A stretch of DNA of 64,000 nucleotides. Origin: Enterococcus xiangfangensis (GTDB taxonomy: Bacteria; Bacillota; Bacilli; Lactobacillales; Enterococcaceae). The notes below the pieces were generated by a model, which saw nothing but the letters and a program-made list of their open reading frames with translations, had not been told where the DNA came from and made no database searches. The DNA lies in the NCBI RefSeq assembly GCF_005405365.1, contig NZ_BJDX01000003.1:300278-364277 (forward strand), given 5' to 3'. Made by a program: the position numbers and the translations under genes. This document shows positions 24,938 through 33,182 of this stretch, in pieces. Numbering within the stretch: position 1 is the first letter of the stretch; the number at the start of each line of letters is the position of its first letter.

Positions 24938-25297
24938 ATGGATTACTCGGAAAAAACAATCGAAATGGCACGGCTGATTGCAGAAAATTGTACAAGCTGC
25001 AAACATTGTATGACGGATTGTCTTTTTTTACAACAGTATTGCCAAGATCCGCAAAAATTATTTCAACAATTTTTGAAAGAGGGGCTTGAACCGATCATTC
25101 CGTATTCTTGCATGTTATGCGGTCGTTGCAGTGTTGTTTGTCCGTTACAGTTAAAATTAGATGAAGCTTTTTTAGCAATACGTCAAGATTTGATCAAAGA
25201 TGGCTTGCCTTTGAAAGAATTGAAAAGTGTCGAATGGCATCAGAAACTTTCAACTAGCAGACTTTTTTCAGCTGTGAATCGAGGGGATAAAAAATGA
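24938..25297 (+). CDS. HdrC/GlpC-like two [4Fe-4S] ferredoxin-type subunit
   Basis: A 119-residue electron-transfer protein with two four-cysteine motifs: Cys18, 21, 24, 28 (CTSCKHCMTDC) and Cys58, 61, 64, 68 (CMLCGRCSVVC), each followed by Leu or Pro. The layout matches HdrC or the N-terminal half of GlpC-type Fe-S oxidoreductases. Its stop overlaps the next gene's ATG, and the next gene is the cysteine-rich HdrB-like subunit, so the two form one complex. RBS AAAAGGAGC. The redox partner is not encoded nearby, other than the flanking membrane protein. Confidence 0.85.
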   Translation: MDYSEKTIEMARLIAENCTSCKHCMTDCLFLQQYCQDPQKLFQQFLKEGLEPIIPYSCMLCGRCSVVCPLQLKLDEAFLAIRQDLIKDGLPLKELKSVEWHQKLSTSRLFSAVNRGDKK

Positions 25298-26049
25298 AAT
25301 ATGGTTTTATGGCGGGCTGTTCGCTAAGTTCCAGCAGTCCAAAACAAGTCGCGCAGATCATTGAATACTTGCAAGGCTATTATCCTGATTTAGCAGTCAT
25401 TCAAGGTTGTTGCGGAAAACCGACACGTTTGATCGGACAAGAACAATTATTTCAAGAACGCTTCAGTCATTTGACTGATCAAGTTCATCAAGCAGAGATC
25501 GATGAATTAATCGTTGCTTGTCAAGGCTGTATCAAAACGATGACGATTCAAAATCAATTTCCGACCGCTTCTTTATGGGTCAAGATGGCAGAATTAGGCT
25601 TGCCTGAAGAAGCCCTCGGCAAAGCAAAAGACAGCGATGTCGTTTTTTCAATCCAAGATTCTTGCCCAACGAAAGAAATGACAGAGATTCATCAAGCGGT
25701 CCGCTATTTATTAGACCAATTAGGCTATCAAGTTGCGCGCAATCGTTTGTCGGGGAAAAACACTTTATGCTGTGGCATGGGAGGAATGTGTGGTGTCACA
25801 AACCCAGTATTAGCAAAAAGTTTTACTGAAAAACGTGTGCAGGATTTTAAGACGGATCATATTGTAACTTATTGTGCTAGCTGTACTTCAGCGATGATTC
25901 TCGGTGGCGGTCAAGCGTGGCATTTATTAGATTTGATTTTTGGCGATGTTATCTATCAGGAAGATAACAGTCCCGCACATCCACTAGCCAGTCCAGTCAA
26001 AGCATGGAAAAATCGCTATCAATCTAAAAAAATAGTGACAAAGATATAG
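25294..26049 (+). CDS. HdrB-like CCG-domain oxidoreductase subunit
   Basis: A 251-residue protein with two full cysteine-rich CCG motifs: Cys9...Cys39-Cys40-Gly...Cys76-x2-Cys79, and Cys124...Cys159-Cys160-Gly...Cys194-x2-Cys197. CCG domains bind noncubane [4Fe-4S] clusters in heterodisulfide reductase HdrB and occur in GlpC, LutA and related proteins; they reduce disulfides or pass electrons to small acceptors. Together with the preceding HdrC-like protein it forms a split HdrBC-type unit. In a cluster with a rhodanese, reduction of a persulfide, disulfide or similar substrate is plausible, but that is inference. Confidence 0.85.
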   Translation: MKYGFMAGCSLSSSSPKQVAQIIEYLQGYYPDLAVIQGCCGKPTRLIGQEQLFQERFSHLTDQVHQAEIDELIVACQGCIKTMTIQNQFPTASLWVKMAELGLPEEALGKAKDSDVVFSIQDSCPTKEMTEIHQAVRYLLDQLGYQVARNRLSGKNTLCCGMGGMCGVTNPVLAKSFTEKRVQDFKTDHIVTYCASCTSAMILGGGQAWHLLDLIFGDVIYQEDNSPAHPLASPVKAWKNRYQSKKIVTKI

Positions 26050-26059
26050 AGGAAAAACA

Positions 26060-27298
26060 ATGAAAAAATGGTTAATCGGTATATTAGCAGCAGGAGTACT
26101 TTTTTCTTTAACTGCTTGCAAAACAGGTGAAACAAAAGCAACGAAAACGACAGAATCCATCAGCAGTTTTTCTGAGGCTGTCAAAAAAAGCAAAGGCGAT
26201 ACAGTAACGTTTTATGGTTACGGTGGTGATGAAAAAGCTAATGCTTGGGTCGATGAAGTCATCACACCGGCTATGAAAGAAAAATATGACATCACGGTCA
26301 AACGTGTGCCGATGGATATCGATCAGATTTTGAATAAGCTGACTACTGAAAAAGAAGCCAACGCAAAAACTGGAGATATCGATGTTGTTTGGATCAATGG
26401 TGAGAACTTTTTTACAGCGAAACAAGCCAAGCTGCTTTATGGTCCAATCACAAATAAAATCGAAAGTTTCGATCAATTGATGGATGTAGACGGTCATGAT
26501 GCAAACTATGATTTTGGTGTCAAAATCGATGGGTATGAAGTGCCTTATGGTAGTGCCCAATTAGTTTTTGCCGGAAATAAAGAGAAATTCACCTCGGGTT
26601 TTCCCACGGATACACAGGCTTTATTGGGATACGCTAAAGCAAATCCTGGGAAAATTACGTACACAGCACCACCGGAATTTACTGGTAGCGCCTTTATCCG
26701 CAATGTGATCTGTGATATCGTAGGTTATGATAAAGTAGAAAAAGCTGCATCAGATAAAGAAGAGTTATATAAAGTCATCAAACCAGGGCTAGATTATTTA
26801 AATGAAATCAAACCTTATTTATGGCAAAAAGGGGAAACGTACCCAACAACGACTGCGGAATTTGATCAAATGTTTGCCGCAGGGCAGATTGATCTAAATT
26901 ATAGTTATTCGCAAATGCACGTAGCAGAAAAACGCAGTGACAAGGAATTTCCGGCAACGACGGAATCTTTCTTGTTTGATAAAGGAACGATCGCCAATCA
27001 AAATTATTTGGCTGTCGCAAATACTTCAAAGGTCAAAGCGGCTTCATTTGTTTTGATTAATGAAATGACCAGCGAATCGGCGCAATTAAAAAAAGCTGAA
27101 GCTAAATACGGCTATAGTATTCCGCCATTCGATTCTAAAAAATTATCAAAGGAAACCAACCAGAAATTGACTGATCTTTATAAAAATCAAGGAGTTCTTT
27201 CGCTTGAAGAAATGCAGGAAAAACAGATTCCTGAGCTGCAAGCGGAAAAAATTCCAATGATCGAAGCATTGTGGAAAGAGCATGTTTTGCATGAATAA
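26060..27298 (+). CDS. ABC transporter substrate-binding lipoprotein, YnjB-like
   Basis: A 412-residue lipoprotein: signal peptide with lipobox LTAC (Cys20), then a periplasmic-binding-protein type 2 fold (VTFYGYGGDEKANAWVDEV, DVVWINGENFF, VPYGSAQ). The WINGENF region and overall length resemble the YnjB family, related to thiamine/iron-type binding proteins. It feeds the two permeases and the ATPase that follow. RBS GAGGAAAAAC precedes ATG 26060. The ligand of YnjB is not established in any organism that I know of. Confidence 0.82.
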   Translation: MKKWLIGILAAGVLFSLTACKTGETKATKTTESISSFSEAVKKSKGDTVTFYGYGGDEKANAWVDEVITPAMKEKYDITVKRVPMDIDQILNKLTTEKEANAKTGDIDVVWINGENFFTAKQAKLLYGPITNKIESFDQLMDVDGHDANYDFGVKIDGYEVPYGSAQLVFAGNKEKFTSGFPTDTQALLGYAKANPGKITYTAPPEFTGSAFIRNVICDIVGYDKVEKAASDKEELYKVIKPGLDYLNEIKPYLWQKGETYPTTTAEFDQMFAAGQIDLNYSYSQMHVAEKRSDKEFPATTESFLFDKGTIANQNYLAVANTSKVKAASFVLINEMTSESAQLKKAEAKYGYSIPPFDSKKLSKETNQKLTDLYKNQGVLSLEEMQEKQIPELQAEKIPMIEALWKEHVLHE

Positions 27299-28145
27299 AA
27301 AAAAATTAGCAGTAATTCCCTTTTTCGTTTTAAACGGGACAGTGATCTTTGCTGCATTGTTCAAGGGATTGCAAATTAGTTTAGGATATTATCCTGTAAT
27401 TGGGCTGCAAGAGATTACCGCAGCCCATTATCGTCAAGTCTTAACAGATCCTTTTTTTCAAAAGTCGCTAGTTTACAGCTGTTACTTAGCTTTAACCGCG
27501 ACTTTTTTGTCATTGTTGTTGGGGATTGGTCTAGCATTTTTGCTTTTAAAGACAAAAAAAAGCGCACTGAATAAAATAATTAGTCTGCCAATTTCTTTAC
27601 CGCACATCATCGTGGCGTTGATGGTGATGCAAGGGGTCAGTCAGTCCGGGATCATTTCTCGCTTGTTCTATCAATTAGGCGTTATTCATGAAATCAATCA
27701 ATTTCCTTTATTGATTCATGATTCAGCTGGCTTTGGAATTATTTTAGTGTTCCTTTATAAAGAAATTCCTTATGTTGCAGTGACTACCTTAGCTATTTTG
27801 CAGCAACTAGAATTAGGATACATACAAGTCGCTAAAAATTTAGGCGCCTCTAGGATGCGGATCTTTTTTTCAGTAATTTTACCGATGATCCAAAGAACAG
27901 TGATCACTTTGTTCGTCATTCTTTTTTGTTTTACTTTTGCTTCATTTGAAGTGCCATACTTACTAGGAAATCCAAGCAATCAGACAGTGGCGTTAACAGC
28001 TTATGACTTGTTTTCACAAGCTGATTTGACTACTCGACCACAAGCGTTTGCTTTGAATTTGGTGATGTCAGGAATTTGTTTGATCGTGACGCTGATTGCT
28101 CTGATCATCAGTCGTCTATTGCCGGGAGGGGAGAAAACAACATGA
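27291..28145 (+). CDS. ABC transporter permease, first YnjC-like subunit
   Basis: 284 residues, six membrane segments and a binding-protein-dependent transport (EAA) loop around EIPYVAVTTLAILQQLELGY / AKNLGASRMRIFF. Start: ATG 27291 is preferred because GGAAAGAG lies ten bases upstream; ATG 27282 would abut it. The gene overlaps the binding-protein stop by eight bases. In E. coli YnjC the two permease halves are fused in one long polypeptide; here they are two separate genes (this and 28142). Confidence 0.85.
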   Translation: MNKKKLAVIPFFVLNGTVIFAALFKGLQISLGYYPVIGLQEITAAHYRQVLTDPFFQKSLVYSCYLALTATFLSLLLGIGLAFLLLKTKKSALNKIISLPISLPHIIVALMVMQGVSQSGIISRLFYQLGVIHEINQFPLLIHDSAGFGIILVFLYKEIPYVAVTTLAILQQLELGYIQVAKNLGASRMRIFFSVILPMIQRTVITLFVILFCFTFASFEVPYLLGNPSNQTVALTAYDLFSQADLTTRPQAFALNLVMSGICLIVTLIALIISRLLPGGEKTT

Positions 28146-28936
28146 GGCTCTCGTCCAAAAGAAGTTACTTTTTCGGATTTTTTGCCGCTGTACTTACATT
28201 ATTACCGCTGTTTTTGCTAGTACTGTGGTCAGTCAGTAAGAAGTGGCAGTATCCAGGTCTTTGGCCGCAAGAAATCGGACTTAAAATTTTTAAGCAAATG
28301 ATCAATGAACCTAGTTTTTTGCCAGCTAGTTTAAATAGTTTGCTGATTGCTTCAATCACTACACTGATAAGTCTTTTGATCGCCGTCCCAGCGGCTCGGT
28401 ATTTTGCATTCCAGACGATTCTATCTCAACGTTTGATTGAAGTGCTGATCTACTTGCCGCTGATTTTACCCGCGATTGCAGTGATTACTTCTAGTCAAGT
28501 ATTATTTCTGCAATTACATTTGACAGGAACGTTCAGCGGAATCATTTTAATCCATACTTATCTCTGTTTACCGTATGCGATGCAAGTTTTGTTAGCCAGC
28601 TATCGTCAATTAGGAGAAGGGTATAGTTTAACCGCCGAAAGTTTAGGTGCCAACTCGTGGTCGATTTTTTGGCAAATTACCTGGCCATTATTAAGACCTG
28701 GAATGACGACTGCTGCAAGTTTGGTTTTTATCGTGTCATTTAGTCAATATTTGCCGACTTTTTTCATCGGCGGTGGTCGGATCCTCACGCTGCCATTAGT
28801 ATTACTGCCATATGCCAATAATGGGCGCTTCGGCTTAGCTTCAGCATATAGTTTAGTTTTTTTAGGCTGTACGATGTTGGGCGTATTTGTATTCAAAAAA
28901 GCGATAGGAGGAATCCAGCGTGGGACTAAGCGTTAA
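28142..28936 (+). CDS. ABC transporter permease, second YnjC-like subunit
   Basis: 264 residues with six predicted membrane segments and the EAA-loop region SYRQLGEGYSLTAESLGANSW. The start is ATG 28142, after RBS GGAGGGGAG, overlapping the previous stop by four bases; a longer frame from 28076 has no RBS and lies inside the first permease. It pairs with that permease to form the channel. The C-terminal end overlaps the ATPase start by 17 bases. Confidence 0.85.
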   Translation: MRLSSKRSYFFGFFAAVLTLLPLFLLVLWSVSKKWQYPGLWPQEIGLKIFKQMINEPSFLPASLNSLLIASITTLISLLIAVPAARYFAFQTILSQRLIEVLIYLPLILPAIAVITSSQVLFLQLHLTGTFSGIILIHTYLCLPYAMQVLLASYRQLGEGYSLTAESLGANSWSIFWQITWPLLRPGMTTAASLVFIVSFSQYLPTFFIGGGRILTLPLVLLPYANNGRFGLASAYSLVFLGCTMLGVFVFKKAIGGIQRGTKR

Positions 28937-29915
28937 AAACTTACAATTGAAGTATGGAAAAAAAGAGATTTTCCATGATTTATCTTTTGATGTGAACGAA
29001 GGCGAAATCGTCGCACTCTTTGGACCGTCGGGTGTTGGTAAAACGAGTTTGCTCAAAATGATCGCTGGGATTCAGCCGGCAGAAAAAGAAGCGATCGTTT
29101 TTACCGACAATTTTTCACAAGCTAATACAGTGTTAGTTTTTCAAGATTTCTGGCTGTTTCCGCATATGAATGTAGTTGAAAATATTGCCTTTGGCTTGAA
29201 AGCTCACAAATTTTCAAAAGACGAAATCGTAAGAAAAACAGCGAACATCCTAGAAGTATTTGATTTGCTCGGGCTAGAACAACATTTTCCAGATCAATTA
29301 TCAGGTGGGCAGAAACAGCGTGTCGCTTTGGCACGTGCACTTGTATTAGAACCAAAGTTGTTATTGCTAGACGAACCATTTGCCAATCTAGACGACCAAC
29401 TGACGCGCTCTATGCGGACTTACTTGCAACGACTGCAAGAAACGTATCGTTTTAGTATTATTTTAGTTACTCATGATCGTGATGAGGCTTTTCACTTGGC
29501 TGATCGAATGGTTATTTTACTTGATGGGACGATCCAGCAGATCGGCAAACCACAAGAGATTTATTTCTATCCTTCGAATCGGCGAGTTGCCGAAACGATT
29601 GGAGAAACGAATTTTATTCCAGGAATTATCACGGATCGTTGTTTTAAGACAGACGAATTTGACTTGAGCGTTCAAAACCCGACACAATTAGCTGGTGAAG
29701 GATTGCTTTTTATTCCATATGGTATGGAAATGCAGGTCAGTGATAGTGGTATCCCCGCATTTATTGAAAGTTGCGAATGGATACCTAATGGCCAACAAGT
29801 AAAAGTTAGGATCGGCAAGACAAGTTGTACGTTTACTAATTTAACTGAAAAAGTAATTGCTGGAGAGACTGTTTTTCTAAAACCAGTCGATTGGTTACAG
29901 GTGATGAAGCAATGA
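28920..29915 (+). CDS. ABC transporter ATP-binding protein, YnjD-like
   Basis: 331 residues. Walker A GPSGVGKT (35-42), a Q-loop at FQDFW, the signature LSGGQKQR, Walker B LLLLDEP and a switch His in THDRDE are all present, so it should be an active ATPase. A C-terminal regulatory extension of ~110 residues resembles the TOBE-like domain of the iron/thiamine/spermidine-type importers. GTG 28920 follows the ideal RBS AGGAGG. With the binding protein and two permeases it makes a complete importer of the YnjBCD type. Confidence 0.9.
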   Translation: MGLSVKNLQLKYGKKEIFHDLSFDVNEGEIVALFGPSGVGKTSLLKMIAGIQPAEKEAIVFTDNFSQANTVLVFQDFWLFPHMNVVENIAFGLKAHKFSKDEIVRKTANILEVFDLLGLEQHFPDQLSGGQKQRVALARALVLEPKLLLLDEPFANLDDQLTRSMRTYLQRLQETYRFSIILVTHDRDEAFHLADRMVILLDGTIQQIGKPQEIYFYPSNRRVAETIGETNFIPGIITDRCFKTDEFDLSVQNPTQLAGEGLLFIPYGMEMQVSDSGIPAFIESCEWIPNGQQVKVRIGKTSCTFTNLTEKVIAGETVFLKPVDWLQVMKQ

Positions 29916-30592
29916 TTTCAATTATTATTCCTGTTTTAAATGAAGAAAAAAGGCTGGCAAACTTATTGCGTGAATTAAAACAATTAGACGATCGTGTTCC
30001 TTTTGAAATCATTGTTGTCGATGGGGGCAGTCAAGATCAAACTGTTGAGGTTGCAAAAAAATTTGTGACAGTTTATCAGGTAAAACAAGCCAATCGTGGG
30101 GGGCAGTTGAAGTTTGGTGTCGAAAAAAGCAGCGGTGATATTTTGTGGTTTTTACATAGTGATAGCGTGATAAAAGATTATCAGCAAGCGTTGTCGCAAA
30201 TCCAAAAGGCAGTAGACAATCCTTGTTACAGTGCAGGATATTTCAAACTAGCTTTTGATTCGTCAGAATTTTTTTTCCGTTATTTGGCGAAGACGTCTAA
30301 CTTACGGGCGGAGTATCTTGGTTTGATTTTTGGAGATCAAGGATTATTTACAACCCGTAAACAATATGATCAGGCAGGTGGATTTGAAACAATACCGCTG
30401 ATGGAAGATTGGCGTTTGAGCCGCAAATTACGAAAGCAAGGGAAATTTTGTCCACTTTCGCTAACGATCACCACTTCAAGCCGGCGTTTTCGCAAAGGAA
30501 AGATTCGTACACATTTAAAGATGCATCGAATCAAGTTGCTTTATTTATTAGGCGTGTCACCTGATAAATTAGCAAAGCGTTATTATAAATAA
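29912..30592 (+). CDS. TIGR04283-type glycosyltransferase family 2 protein
   Basis: A 226-residue GT2-fold transferase with the nucleotide-sugar site IIIPVLNEE at the N-terminus, VVDGGSQD, a DxD-type motif in FLHSDS, and FGDQGLF, which corresponds to the YGDQG motif of TIGR04283 (rSAM/selenodomain-associated transferase 2). ATG 29912 overlaps the ATPase stop (ATGA). TIGR04283 proteins are known mainly from gene neighbourhoods with TIGR04282 proteins, radical SAM/selenodomain proteins and arsenosugar genes; the exact reaction is unproven. The TIGR04282 partner is two genes downstream. Confidence 0.82.
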   Translation: MISIIIPVLNEEKRLANLLRELKQLDDRVPFEIIVVDGGSQDQTVEVAKKFVTVYQVKQANRGGQLKFGVEKSSGDILWFLHSDSVIKDYQQALSQIQKAVDNPCYSAGYFKLAFDSSEFFFRYLAKTSNLRAEYLGLIFGDQGLFTTRKQYDQAGGFETIPLMEDWRLSRKLRKQGKFCPLSLTITTSSRRFRKGKIRTHLKMHRIKLLYLLGVSPDKLAKRYYK

Positions 30593-30605
30593 GAAGGAGT
30601 CAGCT

Positions 30606-31601
30606 ATGTTAGCAAAAATTCGAGCTTATTTGAAAGAAAAGCAACTGATTGAAAGATTATACTTAAAAGAACCAATTACAGTTGAATTTCTAGCACAAGG
30701 TGAATACAACCAGAATTTTTTGATTTCTGATGGGGAAGTCAGCTATGTCTTTCGCTTGAATTATGGGAGTCAACTGCATTTGGCTAATCAGATCAGTTAT
30801 GAATACCATGGCTTAAAGTGGCTAGAGCGAACGGGTCGGACACCAAGAGTCTATTATTTAGATGATCATCGCGACTTTTTTTCACAGGGATTATTGATCA
30901 TGGAATTTTTACCAGGTCAGCCTTTAAACTATCGAAAAGACCTGTCGGAAGCAGCGCGGATCTTTGGACAGATACACCAACAACCCATCGATGAACGTGC
31001 AGCACGGATCTTTGTAAAAGAAAAAGAGACAATCTTATCTGATCGAGTAACGGAATGCCAACAATTGCTGGAACCCGTGTTAAAAAGCGATGTTGTACCG
31101 TTACAGGCTAAAAAACAGTTAGCAGCTGCGCTAGTCTGGTGTCAAAATAACACTGCTCAGCAACAATTTTTTATCGATTTGGATCAATGGTCGATCACTA
31201 ATACAGAGGTGAATTCCCATAATTTTATTATTGGAGAAAAAGGTTTTTTGATTGATTGGGAAAAACCGGTCATCAGTCATCCAGTACAAGACCTATCTCA
31301 ATTTTTAGCTTCAACGACAACTCTTTGGCGCAGCAACTTAATTTTGGATCAATCTGAAAAAAGGGATTTTCTTACGCGGTACATCGCTGAAACACAATTT
31401 GAGCGGCAGTCAATGGAAGAGGCATTAAAAATCTACCACCCGTTTTTGATGTTGCGGGCTTTAGCGTGGTCTGCGATGGCTTATGACAGCTATCAAAAAG
31501 AAACAAAAAAATTAACAAACCAAGAAATTTTCAAAAAAGTCACTGCTTATTTGGAAGAAGATTTTTTACGACAGGCATTAAAGGAGCAAGTCATTGAATA
31601 A
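30606..31601 (+). CDS. APH/choline-kinase-fold protein with altered catalytic motif
   Basis: A 331-residue protein of the aminoglycoside phosphotransferase fold. The N-lobe (GEYNQNFLI, VFRLN), the hinge (LLIMEFLPG) and the C-lobe IDWEK metal-binding Asp217 are seen. The catalytic loop usually reads H-x-D-x4-N; here residues 199-206 read NTEVNSHN, so the His is Asn and the catalytic Asp is Glu. It may be a kinase with changed chemistry or a non-catalytic binding protein. RBS AAGGAG. Tight operon position between the two transferases suggests that it phosphorylates or holds the sugar or nucleoside intermediate. Drug resistance is not implied. Confidence 0.75.
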   Translation: MLAKIRAYLKEKQLIERLYLKEPITVEFLAQGEYNQNFLISDGEVSYVFRLNYGSQLHLANQISYEYHGLKWLERTGRTPRVYYLDDHRDFFSQGLLIMEFLPGQPLNYRKDLSEAARIFGQIHQQPIDERAARIFVKEKETILSDRVTECQQLLEPVLKSDVVPLQAKKQLAAALVWCQNNTAQQQFFIDLDQWSITNTEVNSHNFIIGEKGFLIDWEKPVISHPVQDLSQFLASTTTLWRSNLILDQSEKRDFLTRYIAETQFERQSMEEALKIYHPFLMLRALAWSAMAYDSYQKETKKLTNQEIFKKVTAYLEEDFLRQALKEQVIE

Positions 31602-32259
31602 ATACGCCTATATTTTATTTACTCGGGTTCCTGTACCCAATAAAGTTAAAACTCGGTTGCAAAGTCTGCTTAGCGGTGAAGAAGCGTGTCAAGTTCAACG
31701 TCAAATTTTGCAAGATAGTTTTACCAAATTTGGACAGTTGAGTACGCAAGGAATCGATCTATATTTGGCTTACTCTGATGAAGGAGATCCCGCGGAGTTA
31801 TTTTCAGCTATGCCTGAATCATTTCATGCGTTTGAACAACGAGGCAAAACGATCGGTCAGCGGATGAATCACGCACTGAAGTTTGTTTTTGCAAAGGGTT
31901 ATGAAAAAGTCGTGCTGACTGGCAGCGATATCCCCAATTTGAATGCACACACGATTCAGTCGGCATTGGATCAAATGCAAGATGTCGTAATAGGACCTTC
32001 ATCGGATGGGGGGTATTATCTCATCGGCAGTCGCTATGGAATTGATTTGACCCCTATTTTTGAGACGGATATTGTGTGGGGGAAAAACGAGGTATTAAAA
32101 GCAACCTTACAGTTTCTGACTGCGTATGACGTTGCATTATTATCTCCCTTACAAGATATTGATTATCCGGCTGATCTAAAGCGGATCTATCCTGAGTTGC
32201 GGACAGAAAATTCCTATTTGTTGCAATGGTTGGAGAAAAATAGAGGAGTGTTAGAATGA
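31594..32259 (+). CDS. TIGR04282-type transferase (DUF2064)
   Basis: 221 residues with a nucleotidyltransferase/GT-A fold: FTRVPVPNKVKTRL (the family KTRL motif), TGSDIPNL and GPSSDGGYYLIG are the hallmarks of DUF2064/TIGR04282 (rSAM/selenodomain-associated transferase 1, also named with arsenosugar biosynthesis). It probably activates a sugar or other group with a nucleotide. TTG start at 31594, seven bases after AAGGAG and overlapping the previous gene by eight bases. Its stop overlaps the ATG of the nucleoside hydrolase. Confidence 0.88.
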   Translation: MNKYAYILFTRVPVPNKVKTRLQSLLSGEEACQVQRQILQDSFTKFGQLSTQGIDLYLAYSDEGDPAELFSAMPESFHAFEQRGKTIGQRMNHALKFVFAKGYEKVVLTGSDIPNLNAHTIQSALDQMQDVVIGPSSDGGYYLIGSRYGIDLTPIFETDIVWGKNEVLKATLQFLTAYDVALLSPLQDIDYPADLKRIYPELRTENSYLLQWLEKNRGVLE

Positions 32260-33122
32260 GAAAAGTCATTTTTGATTGTGATAATACTTTTGGTTTAGCC
32301 AATCGAGACGTCGATGACGGCTTGACTCTGTTTTACTTATTAGGGGCGCCAACGATTGAATTACTCGGTGTAACATTGACGTATGGCAACGGCAACATAG
32401 AAGAAACTGAAAAAATGACGCAAACAATCCAGACACGATTGCAGCTATCATTTGATTATTATGCAAACAAGCAAGCTGAATTTTTAGTTGAGCAAGTCAA
32501 TCAATTTCCAAATGAAATCACGGTACTTGCGACAGGTGCTTTGACCAATTTATTTGCAGCACAAAAAATCGATCCTAGATTTTTTGAAAAGCTTCGAGAG
32601 GTCGTTTTGATGGGAGGAACTGTCGAACCGTTGGTAGTGAATCAACGACCGGTGACTGAGCTGAATTTCTCCTGTGATCCAGCCGCTGCTAAAGCAGTAT
32701 TGTTAAGTCAAGCCCAGCTGACTATTATGAATGGTCACATGACTGCACAAGCATTTTTCTCCGATAGAGAACTTGATCAATTTTTGCAGGATGCAGAAGC
32801 GGTAGTCGATCGGCAATCACTCAATTGGTTGAAAGCAACGTTAGAAAAATGGATCTTGTGGAACGAAGCAACGTTTGATTTTCGCGGCTTTTGCAATTGG
32901 GATATGACAACTGCTGTATATTTGGAGCATCCGGAATTTTTCAGCGAGGAATATTATTACTTGGCGAAAGAGCAATTGGGGCTTTATAAAGGGAGAATAA
33001 TGTTGACGGATAAATCAAAAAACTTAGTAAAAATGCCGAAGCGGCTATTGGCTATTTCTGAATTCAATCAATTAGTAATCAGACGGATGGTTAATGGACT
33101 TAGGCAAACAAAAATAAATTAG
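32256..33122 (+). CDS. Nucleoside hydrolase (inosine-uridine preferring family)
   Basis: 288 residues. The calcium-binding Asp cluster of the family (usually D-x-D-PG-x-DD) appears as DCDN...DVDD (Asp7, Asp9, Asp20, Asp21) with an inserted loop, a variant I recognise from some Firmicutes. GALTNL, VLMGG and the later NFSCDPAA block also fit. It should split an N- or other glycosidic bond, giving ribose plus a base-like leaving group. In this operon it may trim a nucleoside-linked intermediate instead of salvaging nucleosides, since no purine or pyrimidine genes are near. Confidence 0.87.
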   Translation: MRKVIFDCDNTFGLANRDVDDGLTLFYLLGAPTIELLGVTLTYGNGNIEETEKMTQTIQTRLQLSFDYYANKQAEFLVEQVNQFPNEITVLATGALTNLFAAQKIDPRFFEKLREVVLMGGTVEPLVVNQRPVTELNFSCDPAAAKAVLLSQAQLTIMNGHMTAQAFFSDRELDQFLQDAEAVVDRQSLNWLKATLEKWILWNEATFDFRGFCNWDMTTAVYLEHPEFFSEEYYYLAKEQLGLYKGRIMLTDKSKNLVKMPKRLLAISEFNQLVIRRMVNGLRQTKIN

Positions 33123-33182
33123 TCAGGAAATGGTCTCGTTTTTCTCAATAAAAAATTTAATAACTACAGGAAAGGAGAACAA

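Noticed and set aside
30606..31601. Aminoglycoside resistance kinase
   Set aside because: The fold is APH-like, but the catalytic His/Asp are replaced and the gene is embedded in a metabolic operon.
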